Shown here: positions 44,530 through 57,169 of the stretch, one piece after another
How positions within the stretch are numbered: position 1 is the stretch's first letter
Layout: each line of letters opens with the position of its first letter
Source: Leptodactylus fallax
Taxonomy: Eukaryota > Chordata > Amphibia > Anura > Leptodactylidae
Reading direction: 5' to 3'
Length of the DNA stretch: 64,000 bases
NCBI GenBank assembly: GCA_947044405.1
Contig: CAMRHE010000357.1
Span: 543,501-607,500, forward strand
Program-made: the position numbers and the translations under genes
Notes under the pieces: model-generated
The model's database searches: none
The model's input: the letters and a program-made list of their open reading frames with translations, nothing else
Told to the model about the DNA's origin: nothing

Positions 44530-45506
44530 TGTGAACCGAGAGCAAGGCAGGTGGTTTGGACTCCGCAACCAGAAATGAACGCACATGCGGTAGTTCAAGA
44601 AAAAAAAAATATATTTACTATAAGTTAATAAAGGCTAGTTAAAGGTAAAATGACAGGGCTAAAGACAAGCAAAATATACAATATAGCATGAACAATTTCA
44701 AGGCAAATTCTGCAATGGTTTCTACTTTTACTCTGTCCACTTCTGCAGTATGGACACTGAATGAACAATATACTCAAAACTATCCCTAACTGACCCTGAC
44801 TTCACATTTGGGTGCACCCCCTTTTCCCCAGTGGTCCAGGTGGACCGCTTACAGTCCGTAGAAGCGCGCGGTGGGGCCCAAAGTCGGTCCTTTCTTTAAT
44901 AGTGAAGCGTCCTCTCCTCACGGTTATCAGGATCTTGGGAGAAATGAAGTCCTCTTTAACAGACAGGGAAACCAACTGAATGCAATGTAATCCAACAGCA
45001 GATTCCACTCAGCACACTGACAGTCCTGCCGAATCCATACACTGAGCTGGGATGTAAACCGGGATTTAGCAGGTGCTGTCCAGTACATCAACAGCACTGC
45101 GAGTCTCTATCTGTGGTATCCAAATACACAGTCACAATGTCAGTCTCACTGATCAGCCACTGAGCACAGTTCCTTTCACGTGGACTCACTAGTCCTGTTG
45201 TCTCTTTACACTCTGTTTGTCTCTGGACCAAGATACAGCTTAGCTGTACAGAAAAATCTCCACACCAGTTCAATACAACACTTGCCAAGATGGCTGCTGC
45301 TCTCTGTCTCGTCACTTCCTGCTTCTCTGCTCACACTCTGTCTGCAGAACAGGCAAGCTGACATAAAAGGGGGGGGGTCTCACTCCAGCATCATGTCACA
45401 ATTACAATGGCTGCTGTCTTAAAGGAACAGAATCACAGAAATACATTCAACATTAACAGTTTATACAGACAAATGAAGCTTAGGACAACATTGGCTGTCT
45501 CTTACA
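44530..45506 (-). mobile_element. Solo LTR nested in the DIRS element
   Basis: A 977-bp block begins TGTGAACC and ends CTCTTACA on the plus strand (TGT...ACA inverted ends). It is flanked by ATTA on both sides (44526-44529 and 45507-45510). Removing it joins GGGGAATTA to CTTGCTATC, restoring a continuous DIRS sequence. Read on the minus strand it opens TGTAAGAGACAGCC, and AGTAAA lies about 85 bp before its end, a plausible polyadenylation signal. Whether it derives from a Ty3/gypsy element or an endogenous retrovirus cannot be decided: there is no internal region. Confidence 0.82.
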
Positions 45507-45520
45507 ATTACTTGCTATCT

Positions 45521-45605
45521 CCCCATATTGTGCTGCTGTCAGACGTAAGGGGAATCGTTGATTGTAATGTCATTCTGTATTCCCTTAGTCCAGACAGCAG
45601 CACAA
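45521..45605 (+). other. DIRS internal complementary region
   Basis: The first part (CCCCATATTGTGCTGCTGTC, GACGTAAGGGGAAT) is the inverse of the element's left end. The second part (GTTGATTGTAATGTCATTCT, GTATTCCCTTAGTCCAGACA) is the inverse of its right end. The two are fused head to tail near 45555. This fused copy of both termini is used in DIRS replication as the template that joins the ends, and it defines both borders. Confidence 0.9.
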
Positions 45606-45649
45606 GGCTTCCCTCCCTAGAAGCTTGTTTCCTGTTACTTTATAATTTA

Positions 45650-45814
45650 CACAGTGGAGGGAGGTCTCTTGTGCCCTCTTATAGGGCTAGTAGGAGGCAC
45701 CTTTTTGGTGCTAATTAAAGGTTCCACCTGTCCTAAACAACACAGAGGGGCAGAGATACCCCATATTGTGCTGCTGTCTGGACTAAGGGAATACAGATTG
45801 ACATTACAATCAAC
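45650..45814 (+). repeat. DIRS right inverted terminal repeat with extension
   Basis: CACAGTGGAGGGAGGTCTCT onward is the inverse of the left repeat, then CTGGACTAAGGGAATACAGA, TTGACATTACAATCAAC extends past it. The extension is the part copied in the internal complementary region. Confidence 0.9.
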
Positions 45815-46058
45815 CATTCAGCTGCATTGGACAGTGATTCCAAAGGAGAGCTGGAGAACTTGCAGCTGCCTGTATGTAAATCAGTTCACTTGCAGACTGA
45901 TTTGCTTATTGTTATCAAGATTAAAGATGGGCAAACCTCAGAAGATTTGTTCAGACGAAGCAAACCCCCATTTCAAACCGAACTTTTTCAGATAAAACTA
46001 GAAAGGAGATAATTATACTCTGGGGTCTCTTCAGAGTATATGACAGATTACCTTTAAG

Positions 46059-46278
46059 GCTGAGGCCCCACCTTGTGGAAACACGGCTTTTTTTGTTGCA
46101 GTTTTTGCTGCATTTTTTTGAGCCAAAGCCAAGAATGGCTACAAATGGAATGAGAAATATATAGGAAGTTCTTATACTTCTACCTTTTGCTCAATCCAAT
46201 CCTGTCTTTGGCTCAAAAAAAATGCAACAAAATCCGCAACAAAAAAAGCTTCATTTTTGCAATGTGGAGCTTTAGCCT
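46059..46278. repeat. GGCCCCAC foldback MITE, first of two adjacent
   Basis: GGCTGAGGCCCCACCTTGTG and TTTTGTTGCAGTTTTTGCTG are mirrored by GCAACAAAATCCGCAACAA and GTGGAGCTTTAGCC. The centre is AAATATATAGGAAGTTCTTA. Same family as 33984-34184. Confidence 0.8.
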
Positions 46279-46542
46279 AAGGCCGGGGCCCCACATGGCG
46301 TAAATTGGATGGGATTCTAGTGAATCCTATTCATACATTGTGGAAAAATACGCGCAGTAGACATGCTGCGATTTCCAAAACCGTTGCGGTTTTGGAAATC
46401 GTAGCATATCAATTATACCTATGGAATCGACGGCGGTTTCCCTATAGGTATAATGGAAGCATAAAGTCCGTATAAAGTCCTCTCTCTGCGAAAAGTGCTG
46501 CTTTTTTTTTTTGCTGCGGCCCACTACGTGGGGCCTTAGCCT
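46279..46542. repeat. GGCCCCAC foldback MITE, second family
   Basis: TAAGGCCGGGGCCCCACATG at the left and ACTACGTGGGGCCTTAGCC at the right are inverse. An inner hairpin (TGCGATTTCCAAAACCGTT / GGTTTTGGAAATCGTA) lies at 46363-46405. It shares ends but not its core with the preceding family. Confidence 0.8.
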
Positions 46543-46559
46543 AAAGAAGTTTTTCTTTG

Positions 46560-48020
46560 GCTGCAAAAATAAGGAAAATTACCTAAATGTGTATAAATGC
46601 TATTATATATCTTACAAGCAGGAAAAAGACACATTTGCTTATTAGAGGAATTTCACCTACAAATAGCACTTTAGCAATTGATAAATTGTGAAAGATAGGA
46701 AAATCTCTATAATCTGCTATACAAATGATATCAATGATATATGTTTCCATCAATACATGATTCATAGTGTATCCTGAAGACTGTACAGTACATTAAGAGA
46801 CTGGATGTACACAATCATGCTTTTAATTGTATAATTTGACAGCAATATCACACTTTTAATAGTACAGTATATAGCGTACAGATGTTTTATAGCAGGTGCT
46901 AAGTTGACCCGTGAGACGCTACAGCATTAACATAGCACACCTTGGCCATTTAGGTATCACAGCTGCTCATTTACTTTGTATTGAAGCAGCTGCCTTATGT
47001 AAATTGCATACAAAGGTCCATCACACCAAACAAATGTTTTTATCAGCAAGATAACTTCTTTTAAAATCACAGCTATACAGTGCCATATACAATATTCTGA
47101 TGTAATGTTACAATTACATTTTACATTTAAATACTCCTTTAACTGGTTTATCAGACAGAATGAATATTCTACTCATGAACTAAGTCATTCAAACTGTTAA
47201 GTCAGCCACCAACTGTTCCACTTGGACATTAACAAAAAACAGAAGCATAAGCTAGGAATAGTTTCCAAATTGTTGCCTACATAATCATCAAGAAAGTAGG
47301 GACAAATAGGTCTCGATTCGCTAAAGCATGAATCAGCCAAAGTTAGTCAAGCTTTCTGAACTCACTGCAAATGTGACACCTTCACAGCTTGCTAACTGGC
47401 TCATATATAGAGCAGCTGAGCCAAAATTAGTGTTCACTTGCTCTTTAATTTCTGCGTATAGTAATTCTTAATTATACGCTCCCTGGAGCTACAAACCCAA
47501 ATTCACAGGGATCATTAGATTCATGTTGTCTCCCAAGTTGAAAAGAACTTCTTCAGTTATTTTTGAAGATATTATATTAGGGTAACTGCAGACATGCATC
47601 TAGGCATGCTGCCCATTACATGCCACCTTTATTTCACTTTTTGGATGTCATGAGATTGCTTAGTGTAAAGAATGTTAAATAATAACTGAACCTCTAAAGA
47701 CTGTGTAAAGCTTGGCTATAATAATTCACTTTGCCTAGAAGTAGTAATAACATTATATAACACTACAGATCCTCCTAGCATGTTTCACCACATTATTCAG
47801 AACAAAGGGCACTTTTACCAGAAGACACTGCATGTGTCATAACATATAGCTGGGGACTTGCCCCCCTCTTCCCATTAATCTTTGTTTGGCTTAGTACATG
47901 TAGCACAGTGTCTTGATATTCATCTTTTTGTCTCATTGGTGGTTTGGTAATCAGTATTTTGTATTAATTCTACCCCGCTTTAAAAATAAATCACTTCTCA
48001 AAGCACTGACATATTAGTGA
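46560..48020. other. No recognisable feature
   Basis: Unclassified AT-rich sequence with no motif or repeat ends. Confidence 0.45.
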
Positions 48021-48021
48021 G

Positions 48022-48350
48022 CTTAAGGCTAAGGCCCCACGTAGCATGCCATAGCAGAAAAAAAAATGCATTGCGGTTTTTCCCTTAGCACTTTTCACAG
48101 AAAGTCTGCAGTTTTCCTCTTCAGACTTTCTGCTTCAATTATATTATATAATATATATAATATTACTATAGGGAAACCGCTGGCGTTTCCATAGGTATAA
48201 CTGACATCCTCCAATTTTCAAAAATGCAACGGTTTAGGAAATTGCAGCATTTCCGTTGCGCATATTCTTCTGCAACGTGTGAATGGGATTCGCTAGAATC
48301 CAATCCACTTTGCAGGTACTGTAAAATGCAGTTTTTGCCCAGTCTTAGGC
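48022..48350. repeat. GGCCCCACGTAGC MITE, reversed copy with internal TA run
   Basis: TAAGGCTAAGGCCCCACGTAG opens it (GGCTAAGGCCCCACGTAGC). The rest reads as the inverse of 46279-46542 (GGGATTCGCTAGAATCC, AACGGTTTAGGAAATTGCAG). The right end is degenerate. Confidence 0.7.
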
Positions 48351-48672
48351 AGACTTGTGTTTATTCAGGCAATGGAGGCAATCCTGGAAGGGAGAGATAG
48401 GAATAACTTGAGACAATGAGAAGACAAGAGACTTGTCTCAGATTACCTTAGATTCCCTGTATGTATTGTAGCTAAGCTGTTTTCACAGATCACAGCAGTG
48501 CTAAAAGAAGCCATCCAGCAAGATTTGAGGAAAATAAATAGCAGCTAAGCATCCTATGTAGGTACATATAATTTCTGTGGCTATAAAATGGGGATGCTAA
48601 ATGACGGACTCCATATGCTAACACTGATTTTCCTTGTGGAGTATTTTAATGTATTTTTAAGCTAGAAAAACT

Positions 48673-49318
48673 CTAAGGCTGTGTTCACACGGAGAAATTT
48701 GCAACGGATTTGGGGACGGATTTTGCCCCCGTATCCGGAGCAGATTCCTCCTGGAATCCGCCTCCCATTGTTTTCAATGGGAGGCAGAGATCACAGCAGG
48801 ATGCGGAAAAAAGAAGTGTCCTGCTCGATCTTGCCGAGAATTGAGACTCCCTGCTGATTAGGCCCATTCATCCTGCATCAGCATCGCATTGCAGCTAGAC
48901 GGTGTCGAAAATGCCAGTGACAGAAAATGAAGAGGAATTCCTCTTCATTTTCCGCCGTGTGAACATACCCTAAGGATGCGGATTTTATCTTACTTGATAT
49001 ACACAAGGATTTAGATGTCTGGACTCTTATACTCAGGGTGATGCATCCTTGTTTTTGTTCACACAGTGAAAATGATGCGGAATTTAAGACAGACTCAACC
49101 TCAAATTCCTCTTCATTTTTCGCCACCTGCTCTGCATGGCAGCAGATAAATTGCTTTAATCGGCGGATTGTCTCGAGCTGTGAACTCTGTGACTGAGTCA
49201 GCCGCTGAATCCGCAACATTGAGAAGTACACTTATTTTTTCAGCATCCTGCTCTGATCTCTGCCTCCCATTGTTTTTACACAAAATCAGTGTCAGATTCT
49301 GCTGTGCGAACATACCCT
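48673..49318. repeat. GTGTTCACACGG foldback repeats, one full and one partial copy
   Basis: 48673-48974 opens CTAAGGCTGTGTTCACACGG and closes CCGTGTGAACATACCCTA, and includes AGGAATTCCTCTTCATTTTC. The block up to 49318 repeats CCTCTTCATTTTTCGCC, CTGATCTCTGCCTCCCATTG and GCGAACATACCCTAAGG in inverted or rearranged order, suggesting a second rearranged copy. Confidence 0.65.
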
Positions 49319-49798
49319 AAGGTCTTATGCACACGACTAAGCGTATTATCAGCCAAGGAGAAAACTCAGGACAGCTCCTATTCCTGTCCATTCTGCAGGC
49401 CAGGCTCACCGAAGTTAATTAATGGGTCCGTGTAGGCACAGGTGGCATACAGATTTCATCCATGTGCCGTCCTTAGTGTATTAGGTGCTGCAACTAATAG
49501 CAGAGATTGCTCAGGAACGGTGGGGGCTAGAGAAAATAGTCCAACTGCACCAAAATCAGGGAACAGCACTGAACTAGTGTTGGTGGAGGTGATGAATGGT
49601 CCTGTTTAAGCCATATATAAACTTACATTGTATCAATTTACATCTGACCAAAAAATTGCACTTTTTGAGAGAATATAATAAGGATTTTAAATCAAAAGTT
49701 CTATGTGGAACACTAATGTTCCTACGACAATACTACTATATCATGCTTATATCTTTGCTTTTAAAAAGATATTCCACCCAAAAGGTAGACTCCCCTTT

Positions 49799-49993
49799 TA
49801 CGCTAGGTTCACACCTGCGTTCGGGTTTCCATTCAGCGGTTTTGCTTGGGTACCCCTGAACGGAAACCTAATCTGCTTAAAAAAGCAGTTTCCCGCGGAA
49901 ACCCATGGACCCCATAGACTGTAATGGGGTCTGCCAGGTTTCCGCCCAGTTTCTGCCCAAAAAGGGCAGGCACAGGTGTGAATCTAGACTTAA
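49799..49993. repeat. Foldback repeat (AGGTTCACACCTGCGTTCGG)
   Basis: Left CGCTAGGTTCACACCTGCG, right CACAGGTGTGAATCTAGAC. Internal complementary stretches GTTTCCCGCGGAAAC and CAGGTTTCCGCCCAG. Confidence 0.7.
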
Positions 49994-49994
49994 C

Positions 49995-51105
49995 CTGTTA
50001 TGATTTGTATTGCTTTTACTCTCGGTTTTACCTGCAAAGGCATTTTAAACATAAGTTACAGCAAGAAGACATTTCTTCTGACAATCGTTTTTCACCAAAG
50101 TTTCTTAGTCTTTTATGTCTGTTCTCTTATATTTATTTTATGATATATATCACAACCACAACCACAACTATAATAATTTTATTACCGGGAATAAGACATT
50201 TTATATAATGCTTGTTTATCACAACAAGTTGTTCTTACCAGATCCACTACAGACGCCTTAAACAGTCATCATTATAGTCATCTTTTTACTGACTTGCATC
50301 TTAAAATATCACAGTGAAAATGTGAAATGATTTAATAAATTCAAAGTAGGACTAAGAAATCCTGTGTGCCAATTGTGGTAATCTTTCAGCCTAATAACGT
50401 GAGTGACTTTATTTTTAGTTCATGTATTTAAGAGAGAGACAAGTCTGAAACTTCCATTTTGTCAAATGAAAATATGAATTAACTAAATTGGTTTATATCT
50501 GTATTAATCAACTATATTATCTATCATATAAAATACATTTACAGAGGAACATCAATCATATTCATTTTTATAGTGATATTTAGAAACCGAGTTCGAGCGC
50601 TGACATGTGCTGATTTATACGTCACACCTAGCTATCTATTCTACGTTCTAACTAGAGTCATTCATTAAATCCAGGTCACATTATCTATTTGGTACTAATA
50701 GAGTTAGCAAGATTTCATTTCCATTACATAATACAGCATTATTTTAGAAAGCATAAGAAGTAAAATATAGATGTATCGCAGCAACCAAAGTTGGGATCAA
50801 TAGATATAATTGTAGCATTGTGAGGTTTTTTTTGTAAAAGCGTGATGTAATATTTCTGCCAATACCAAGAAATTACATATCACAGTTACATACAATGGTT
50901 ACACAACAAGTGCATTATGGGAAATGTTCCAGGGGATTTGGGCTTTCTTCCTGGCACCATTTATACAGTAACTGGTGTCAGACAGTCAAATGTCGGTGCA
51001 AGGGAGGAAGGGATCTTGTGAGGAACTTTCATTCCTAGGATGGAAGGTTGAGTGTTAAGGTCATAGAAAGCTGACATGAAAGCATCCAAAAACTCACCAA
51101 TGATG
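49995..51105. other. No recognisable feature
   Basis: No coding or repeat signal beyond a short CACAACCACAACCACAAC run at 50152. Confidence 0.45.
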
Positions 51106-51110
51106 TACAG

Positions 51111-51722
51111 CAGTGCTTCTCGAACTGTGAAGCAGACTATACTGGTGAGGCAATATGTAGATTTTGGCTGGGGTAGGGTGCAACAGTTTGACCCAGTTTT
51201 GCAGAGCTAGTTATTAAAAATATTGCAGGCTTGCAGAGAAGAGCTGTCCCAATGCTGTACTGAATCCCGGGTAGAGCAGAAAGCTATTCTCTGACTTGTG
51301 GGCAGAAAGCTGCATTGGCCTCCGACCTGCAAGATGCCATGCTGCACATGCTGCAATTATGTCACTGCATTACACCTACTGTGCTGATATACTCATATCC
51401 TTACAGTGGTCCAGCCTACTTATAGGTCACAGGTCTAAAGTGATTTGTAGTCTGGAAAAAAAAGGCTGCAACTGCATGTGTTGTAGGAGGTAGTGGTGTA
51501 TAATTTTTATTGCTTTTTGTTTTGCATTTTTGCACATTAGGGGGCATTGGATGGGCAACAGAGGACATTAGGGGAATAATAATAAGGGGGGCCATCAGGG
51601 GACATTAGATGAGGCATCAGGGGACACACGGGGAATAATAATATAGGGGCATCAGGAAACATTAGAGAGGGCATCAAGGACATTGAGGGAAAGAATAATA
51701 CAGGTAGCATCAGGTAATATTA
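51111..51722. repeat. hAT-like left end and G-rich minisatellite, left part
   Basis: CAGTGCTTCTCGAACTGTGA at 51111 resembles a hAT-like TIR. From 51537 degenerate units with GGGGACATTAG, GGGGAATAATAATA and GGGGGCATCAG recur. The array is split by Tc1-like element F and resumes at 53361. Confidence 0.55.
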
Positions 51723-53358
51723 CAGTGCCTTGCGAAAGTATTCAGCCCCCCTGAACTTTTCAACCTTTTGCCACATTTCAGGCTTCAAAAATAAGGATAT
51801 AAAATTTATAAATTTTTTGGTGAAGAATCAACAACAAGTGGGACACAATTGTGAAGTGGAACGAAATTTATTGGTTATTTTAAACTTTTGTAAAAAATAA
51901 AAAACTGAAAAGTGGGGCGTACAATATTATTCGGCCCCTTTACTTTCAGTGCAGCAAACTCACTCCAGAAGTTCAGTGAGGATCTCTGAATGATCCAATG
52001 TTGTCCTAAATGACTGATGATGATAAATATAATCCACCTGTGTGTAATCAAGTCTCCGAATAAATGCACCTGCTCTGTGATAGTCTCAGGGTTCTGTTTA
52101 AAGCGCAGAGAGCATCATGAAAACCAAGGAACACACCAGGCAGGTCCGTGATACTGTTGCGGAGAAGTTTAAAGCCGGATTTGGATACAAAAAGATTTCC
52201 CAAACTTTAAGCATCCCAAGGAGCACTGTGCAAGCGATCATATTGAAATGGAAGGAGTATCAGACCACTGCAAATCTACCAAGACCCGGCCGTCCCTCTA
52301 AACTTTCATCTCAAACAAGGAGAAGACTGATCGGAGATGCAGCCAAGAGGCCCATGATCACTCTGGATGAACTGCAGAGATCTACAGCTGAGGTGGGAGA
52401 GTCTGTCCATAGGACAACAATCAGTCGTACACTGCACAAATCTGGCCTTTATGGATGAGTGGCAAGAAGAAAGCCATTTCTCAAAGATATCCATAAAAAG
52501 TCTCGTTTAAAGTTTGCCACAAGCCACCTGGGAGACACACCAAACATGTGGAAGAAGGTGCTCTGGTCAGATGAAACCAAAATCGAACTTTTTGACCACA
52601 ATGCAAAACGATATGTTTGGCATAAAAGCAACACAGCTCATCACCCTGAACACACCATCCCCACTGTCAAACATGGTGGTGGCAGCATCATGGTTTGGGC
52701 CTGCTTTTCTTCAGCAGGGACAGGGAAGATGGTTAAAATTGATGGGAAGGTGGATGGAGCAAAATACAGGACCATTCTGGAAAAAAACCTGTTGGAGTCT
52801 GCAAAAGACCTGAGACTGGGACGGAAATTTATCTTCCAACAAGACAATGATCCCAAACATAAAGCAAAATCTACAATGGAATGGTTCACAAATAAACGTA
52901 TCCAGGTGTTAGAATGGCCAAGTCAAAGTCCAGTCCTGAATCCAATCGAGAATCTGTGGAAAGAGCTGAAAACTGCTGTTTACAAACGCTCTCCATCCAA
53001 CCTCACTGAGCTCGAGCTGTTTTCCAAGGAAGAATGGGCAAGAATTTCAGTCTCTCGATGTGCAAAACTGATAGAGACATACCCCAAGTGACTTGCAGCT
53101 GTAATCGCAGCATAAGGTGGCGCTACAAAGTATTAACTTTAAGGGGGCCGAATAATTTGGCACGCCCCACTTTTCAGTTTTTTATTTTTTACAAAAGTTT
53201 AAAATATCCAATAAATTTCATTCCACTTCACGATTGTGTCCCACTTGTTGTTGATTCTTCACCAAAAATTTAAAATTTTATATACTTATGTTTGAAGCCT
53301 GAAATGTGGCAAAAGGTTGAAAAGTTCAAGGGGGCCGAATACTTTCGCAAGGCACTTG
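51723..53358 (+). mobile_element. Tc1/mariner element F, defective
   Basis: The ends read CAGTGCCTTGCGAAAGTATT (left) and, reversed, CAAGTGCCTTGCGAAAGTAT (right, one extra base). TA flanks both sides (51721-51722, 53359-53360). Inverted arms are about 215 bp. Confidence 0.96.
52117..53136 (+). pseudogene. Tc1-like transposase, three nonsense codons in one frame
   Basis: The full 339-codon frame is preserved from MKTKEHTRQVRDTVAEKFKA to the final TAA at 53134, with no frameshift. It includes the HTH, the GRPSKL motif, first Asp in WSDETKIELFD, KHGGGSIMVWAC, second Asp in FQQDNDPKHK and Glu in SPVLNPIENLWKEL. Only stop codons break it. TGA at 52456-52458 (after SGLYG) and TGA at 53089-53091 (after TYPK) lie where element C has Arg, so both look like CGA to TGA changes. 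A TAA follows near 53111. A GTG at 52459 does not make a plausible alternative start. Related to element D. Confidence 0.93.
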
Positions 53359-53360
53359 TA

Positions 53361-53585
53361 AAGGGGGAATCAGTGTGCATTTAAGGGGAATATTAATATA
53401 AGTGGGGCATTAGGGGGCAATAGGGGGTATATCAATATAAAGGGGGCATCAGGGAACATTATATGAAATATTAATATAAGGTACATCAAGGAACATTAGG
53501 AGGCTATATTAATATAAGGGCATTGGGGGATATAATATAAGGTGAAATAATTTATATAAGGGGACACTGGGGGGACTAGTACATT
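53361..53585. repeat. G-rich minisatellite, right part
   Basis: Units such as GGGGGCATCAGGGAACATTA and ATATTAATATAAGGGG continue the array interrupted by Tc1-like element F. No hAT-like right end was found beyond it. Confidence 0.65.
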
Positions 53586-53589
53586 GTGC

Positions 53590-54105
53590 GTACACATCAC
53601 CAAAAGGGGATGTAATCACCCTAAAATATTTTGCTTTGCCATGCTCTGACACATTACATAGAGTTAGACATACTTCATATTGTCTCTCTTTCACTAGCAA
53701 CAGCCCCAGAACCATACAGAGAAAAGTACTGACCTGTAATATGTGAAGAAAGCTCTAGCATCAAACTAAGCCTGTTTCTGCTTCTACCTCTCTCTGCTTG
53801 TGCTTAGTCCTCCATTATCTTTTACAGGCATGTGCTATCTGAGTAATGTGACTTCTGAAAGTCACTTTAGCAGAGGGTGGGTAAGAAGGGAAATAACATG
53901 ATAAGAGGAGTTTTCTCTGACAAAGACGTATTACAAAATTTCTTATAATTGCATGTACTTCAAAGTTTGCTGAAACTACAATGATTTTAATTTTTTTTTT
54001 CAACTGTTTATACAATGATTTTTAAATGTCATCAGTTAAAATAAATCAGAAATGTATTTTTAACTTTTTGATAGGTTATCCATTTAAAGGCATAACCTAA
54101 TTTGG
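53590..54105. other. No recognisable feature
   Basis: Unclassified AT-rich DNA. Confidence 0.4.
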
Positions 54106-54109
54106 ACAT

Positions 54110-54678
54110 TAAGGAGTAACTGACATTTCAAATTTTTGTTTGTAAATAAATAGTTCAGGTCAATATAAGAAACTGAGTAATTTATCTTACCAGAGGAAGG
54201 TGCTCCTATCTCCTATTATCAGCTATTATCAGCAAAATGCTCATTTCACTGAGAGATCTGTCTTCAGTGAGAAGAAGGGTAGACAGATCAGATTGCATTG
54301 AGGTTTATGGGAGGGGAGGGGAAAAAAAAAGAGTCCAGAGAGTGAGAAACAATCATGGACACAAGAAGGTCTTAGCAAAAGTGAGCAGTATAGATGTGAA
54401 TTAAATTCTGGTGAGAGAGATATCTTACTGTATTCTGCCCCAGGATGCCTCTGCCTCTCATTCACTCCTCTTTCTGCTCCTGGTCCCCTCCATAGAGTTC
54501 TATGAACTACATCCTGTCTTCAGTGAAGAAGGATCTCTCTTAGTGAAGTTTACCAGGTAGGCAAAAGGCTGATAGCATATAGGAGCACTTTCCTCTAATA
54601 AGATATAGTACAGCTTTTCTTATATTCTCCTTAACTATTTATTTACAACAAATATTTTTAATGACAGTTACTCTTTAA
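54110..54678. repeat. Foldback MITE (AAGGAGTAACTGACATT)
   Basis: Left TAAGGAGTAACTGACATTTC, AATTTATCTTACCAGAGGAA and GGTGCTCCTAT are mirrored at the right by ATAGGAGCACTTTCCTCTAA and AATGACAGTTACTCTTTA. Arms about 100 bp. Confidence 0.8.
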
Positions 54679-54933
54679 GGCTTGGTGGCTTTATTCAGAT
54701 TTTCCATCTCCTCATTCCAATATTCATGACATTTTTATTTTTCTGTTGACATAAACATATAACGCTTATTCTTTGCAATACAAACTGTATTTTTAATTGG
54801 AATCCCTCCTCGCAGATTGTGACTTGCCCATAGTATGTTATCTCTGTATGTAAACACATAAATAACAGTATAGAGATTAGTGGGAACCCATGGTGTGGCA
54901 TCTTGAAAGCATGTAATTTTTTTATTTCTCCAA

Positions 54934-55172
54934 ACCTGTGTAATGTAATATACATTTACTGTGCATATTATTTGATCTGAATTTATATTAAGAGTTCTAG
55001 TAATCAAATAAATAATCTTTCATGGTAAAGGCAATGTCTATAGCTATTGAGGTACTTCATACTGTCCTGTCCATCAAACAGTCAAAGCCCTCCCACTAGC
55101 TTGTTGAAGAATACAGGAAGTAAGAAGAAGAGAGAGTAGGCAAACTGATGTCAGAGGAAGATGGGAAATCCT
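54934..55172. repeat. Half-copy of the 38.4-38.9 kb MITE
   Basis: ACCTGTGTAATGTAATATAC and CATCAAACAGTCAAAGCC align colinearly with 38701-38935. The left half is absent. Confidence 0.75.
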
Positions 55173-55349
55173 ATTTCAGGCAAGGCAGCTAAGATGCCAC
55201 TGATTGGCCTCCTGGCTTCTATGGCAACCTCTTGGCACCATGCATTCTCACCTTGAGGGAGGGGGAGTAAGAGGATGAAAGAAGGGTAGCCCCCAACCAC
55301 CCTTAATCTTATACATATATATATGATAATAATGTATATCCTACACAAC

Positions 55350-55398
55350 AACCTTTGATTGATAAGCAACTACAACCTTTGATTGATAAGCAACTACA
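55350..55398. repeat. Two-copy 24-bp tandem repeat
   Basis: ACCTTTGATTGATAAGCAAC plus TACA occurs twice in succession. Confidence 0.9.
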
Positions 55399-55678
55399 AA
55401 AAGTAGGTCTGCTGCATCTGGGGTATGCTGTGTTGCAGCTGCAACTTGGTAACAGTGTAGAATAATACATACACACAACTGTAGCTGTACCCTACAGATG
55501 GGTCCTTCCTTACCTTCTTACCTGTTTTGAAGTATGCCTAGAAAGTGACAAAGGATGACCAACTTTGAAGAAGAAAAAAAAACTCTTGCATTACTCACAT
55601 TACCTGATTAGTACAATATAAAAAATAGATAACCTCACACTACTTTTCTCAGTGTATCTTGAAAGAGGTAAAAACATA

Positions 55679-57167
<1,489 letters not shown>

Positions 57168-57169
57168 TA

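Larger units (their letters stand above)
39608..45814 (+). mobile_element. DIRS-type retrotransposon, decayed, with nested LTR
   Basis: All structural hallmarks of DIRS are present in order: left inverted terminal repeat (39608-39751), gag-like region, reverse transcriptase/RNase H, tyrosine recombinase, an internal complementary region (45521-45605) and the right inverted terminal repeat (45650-45814). No flanking duplication is seen, as expected when a tyrosine recombinase integrates a circle. Net length without the solo LTR is about 5.2 kb. All coding regions carry stops or frameshifts. Confidence 0.95.

Noticed and set aside
52459..53091. Separate 210-residue protein starting at GTG
   Set aside because: It is the continuation of the element F transposase after a nonsense codon. 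A GTG start has no support in a vertebrate.
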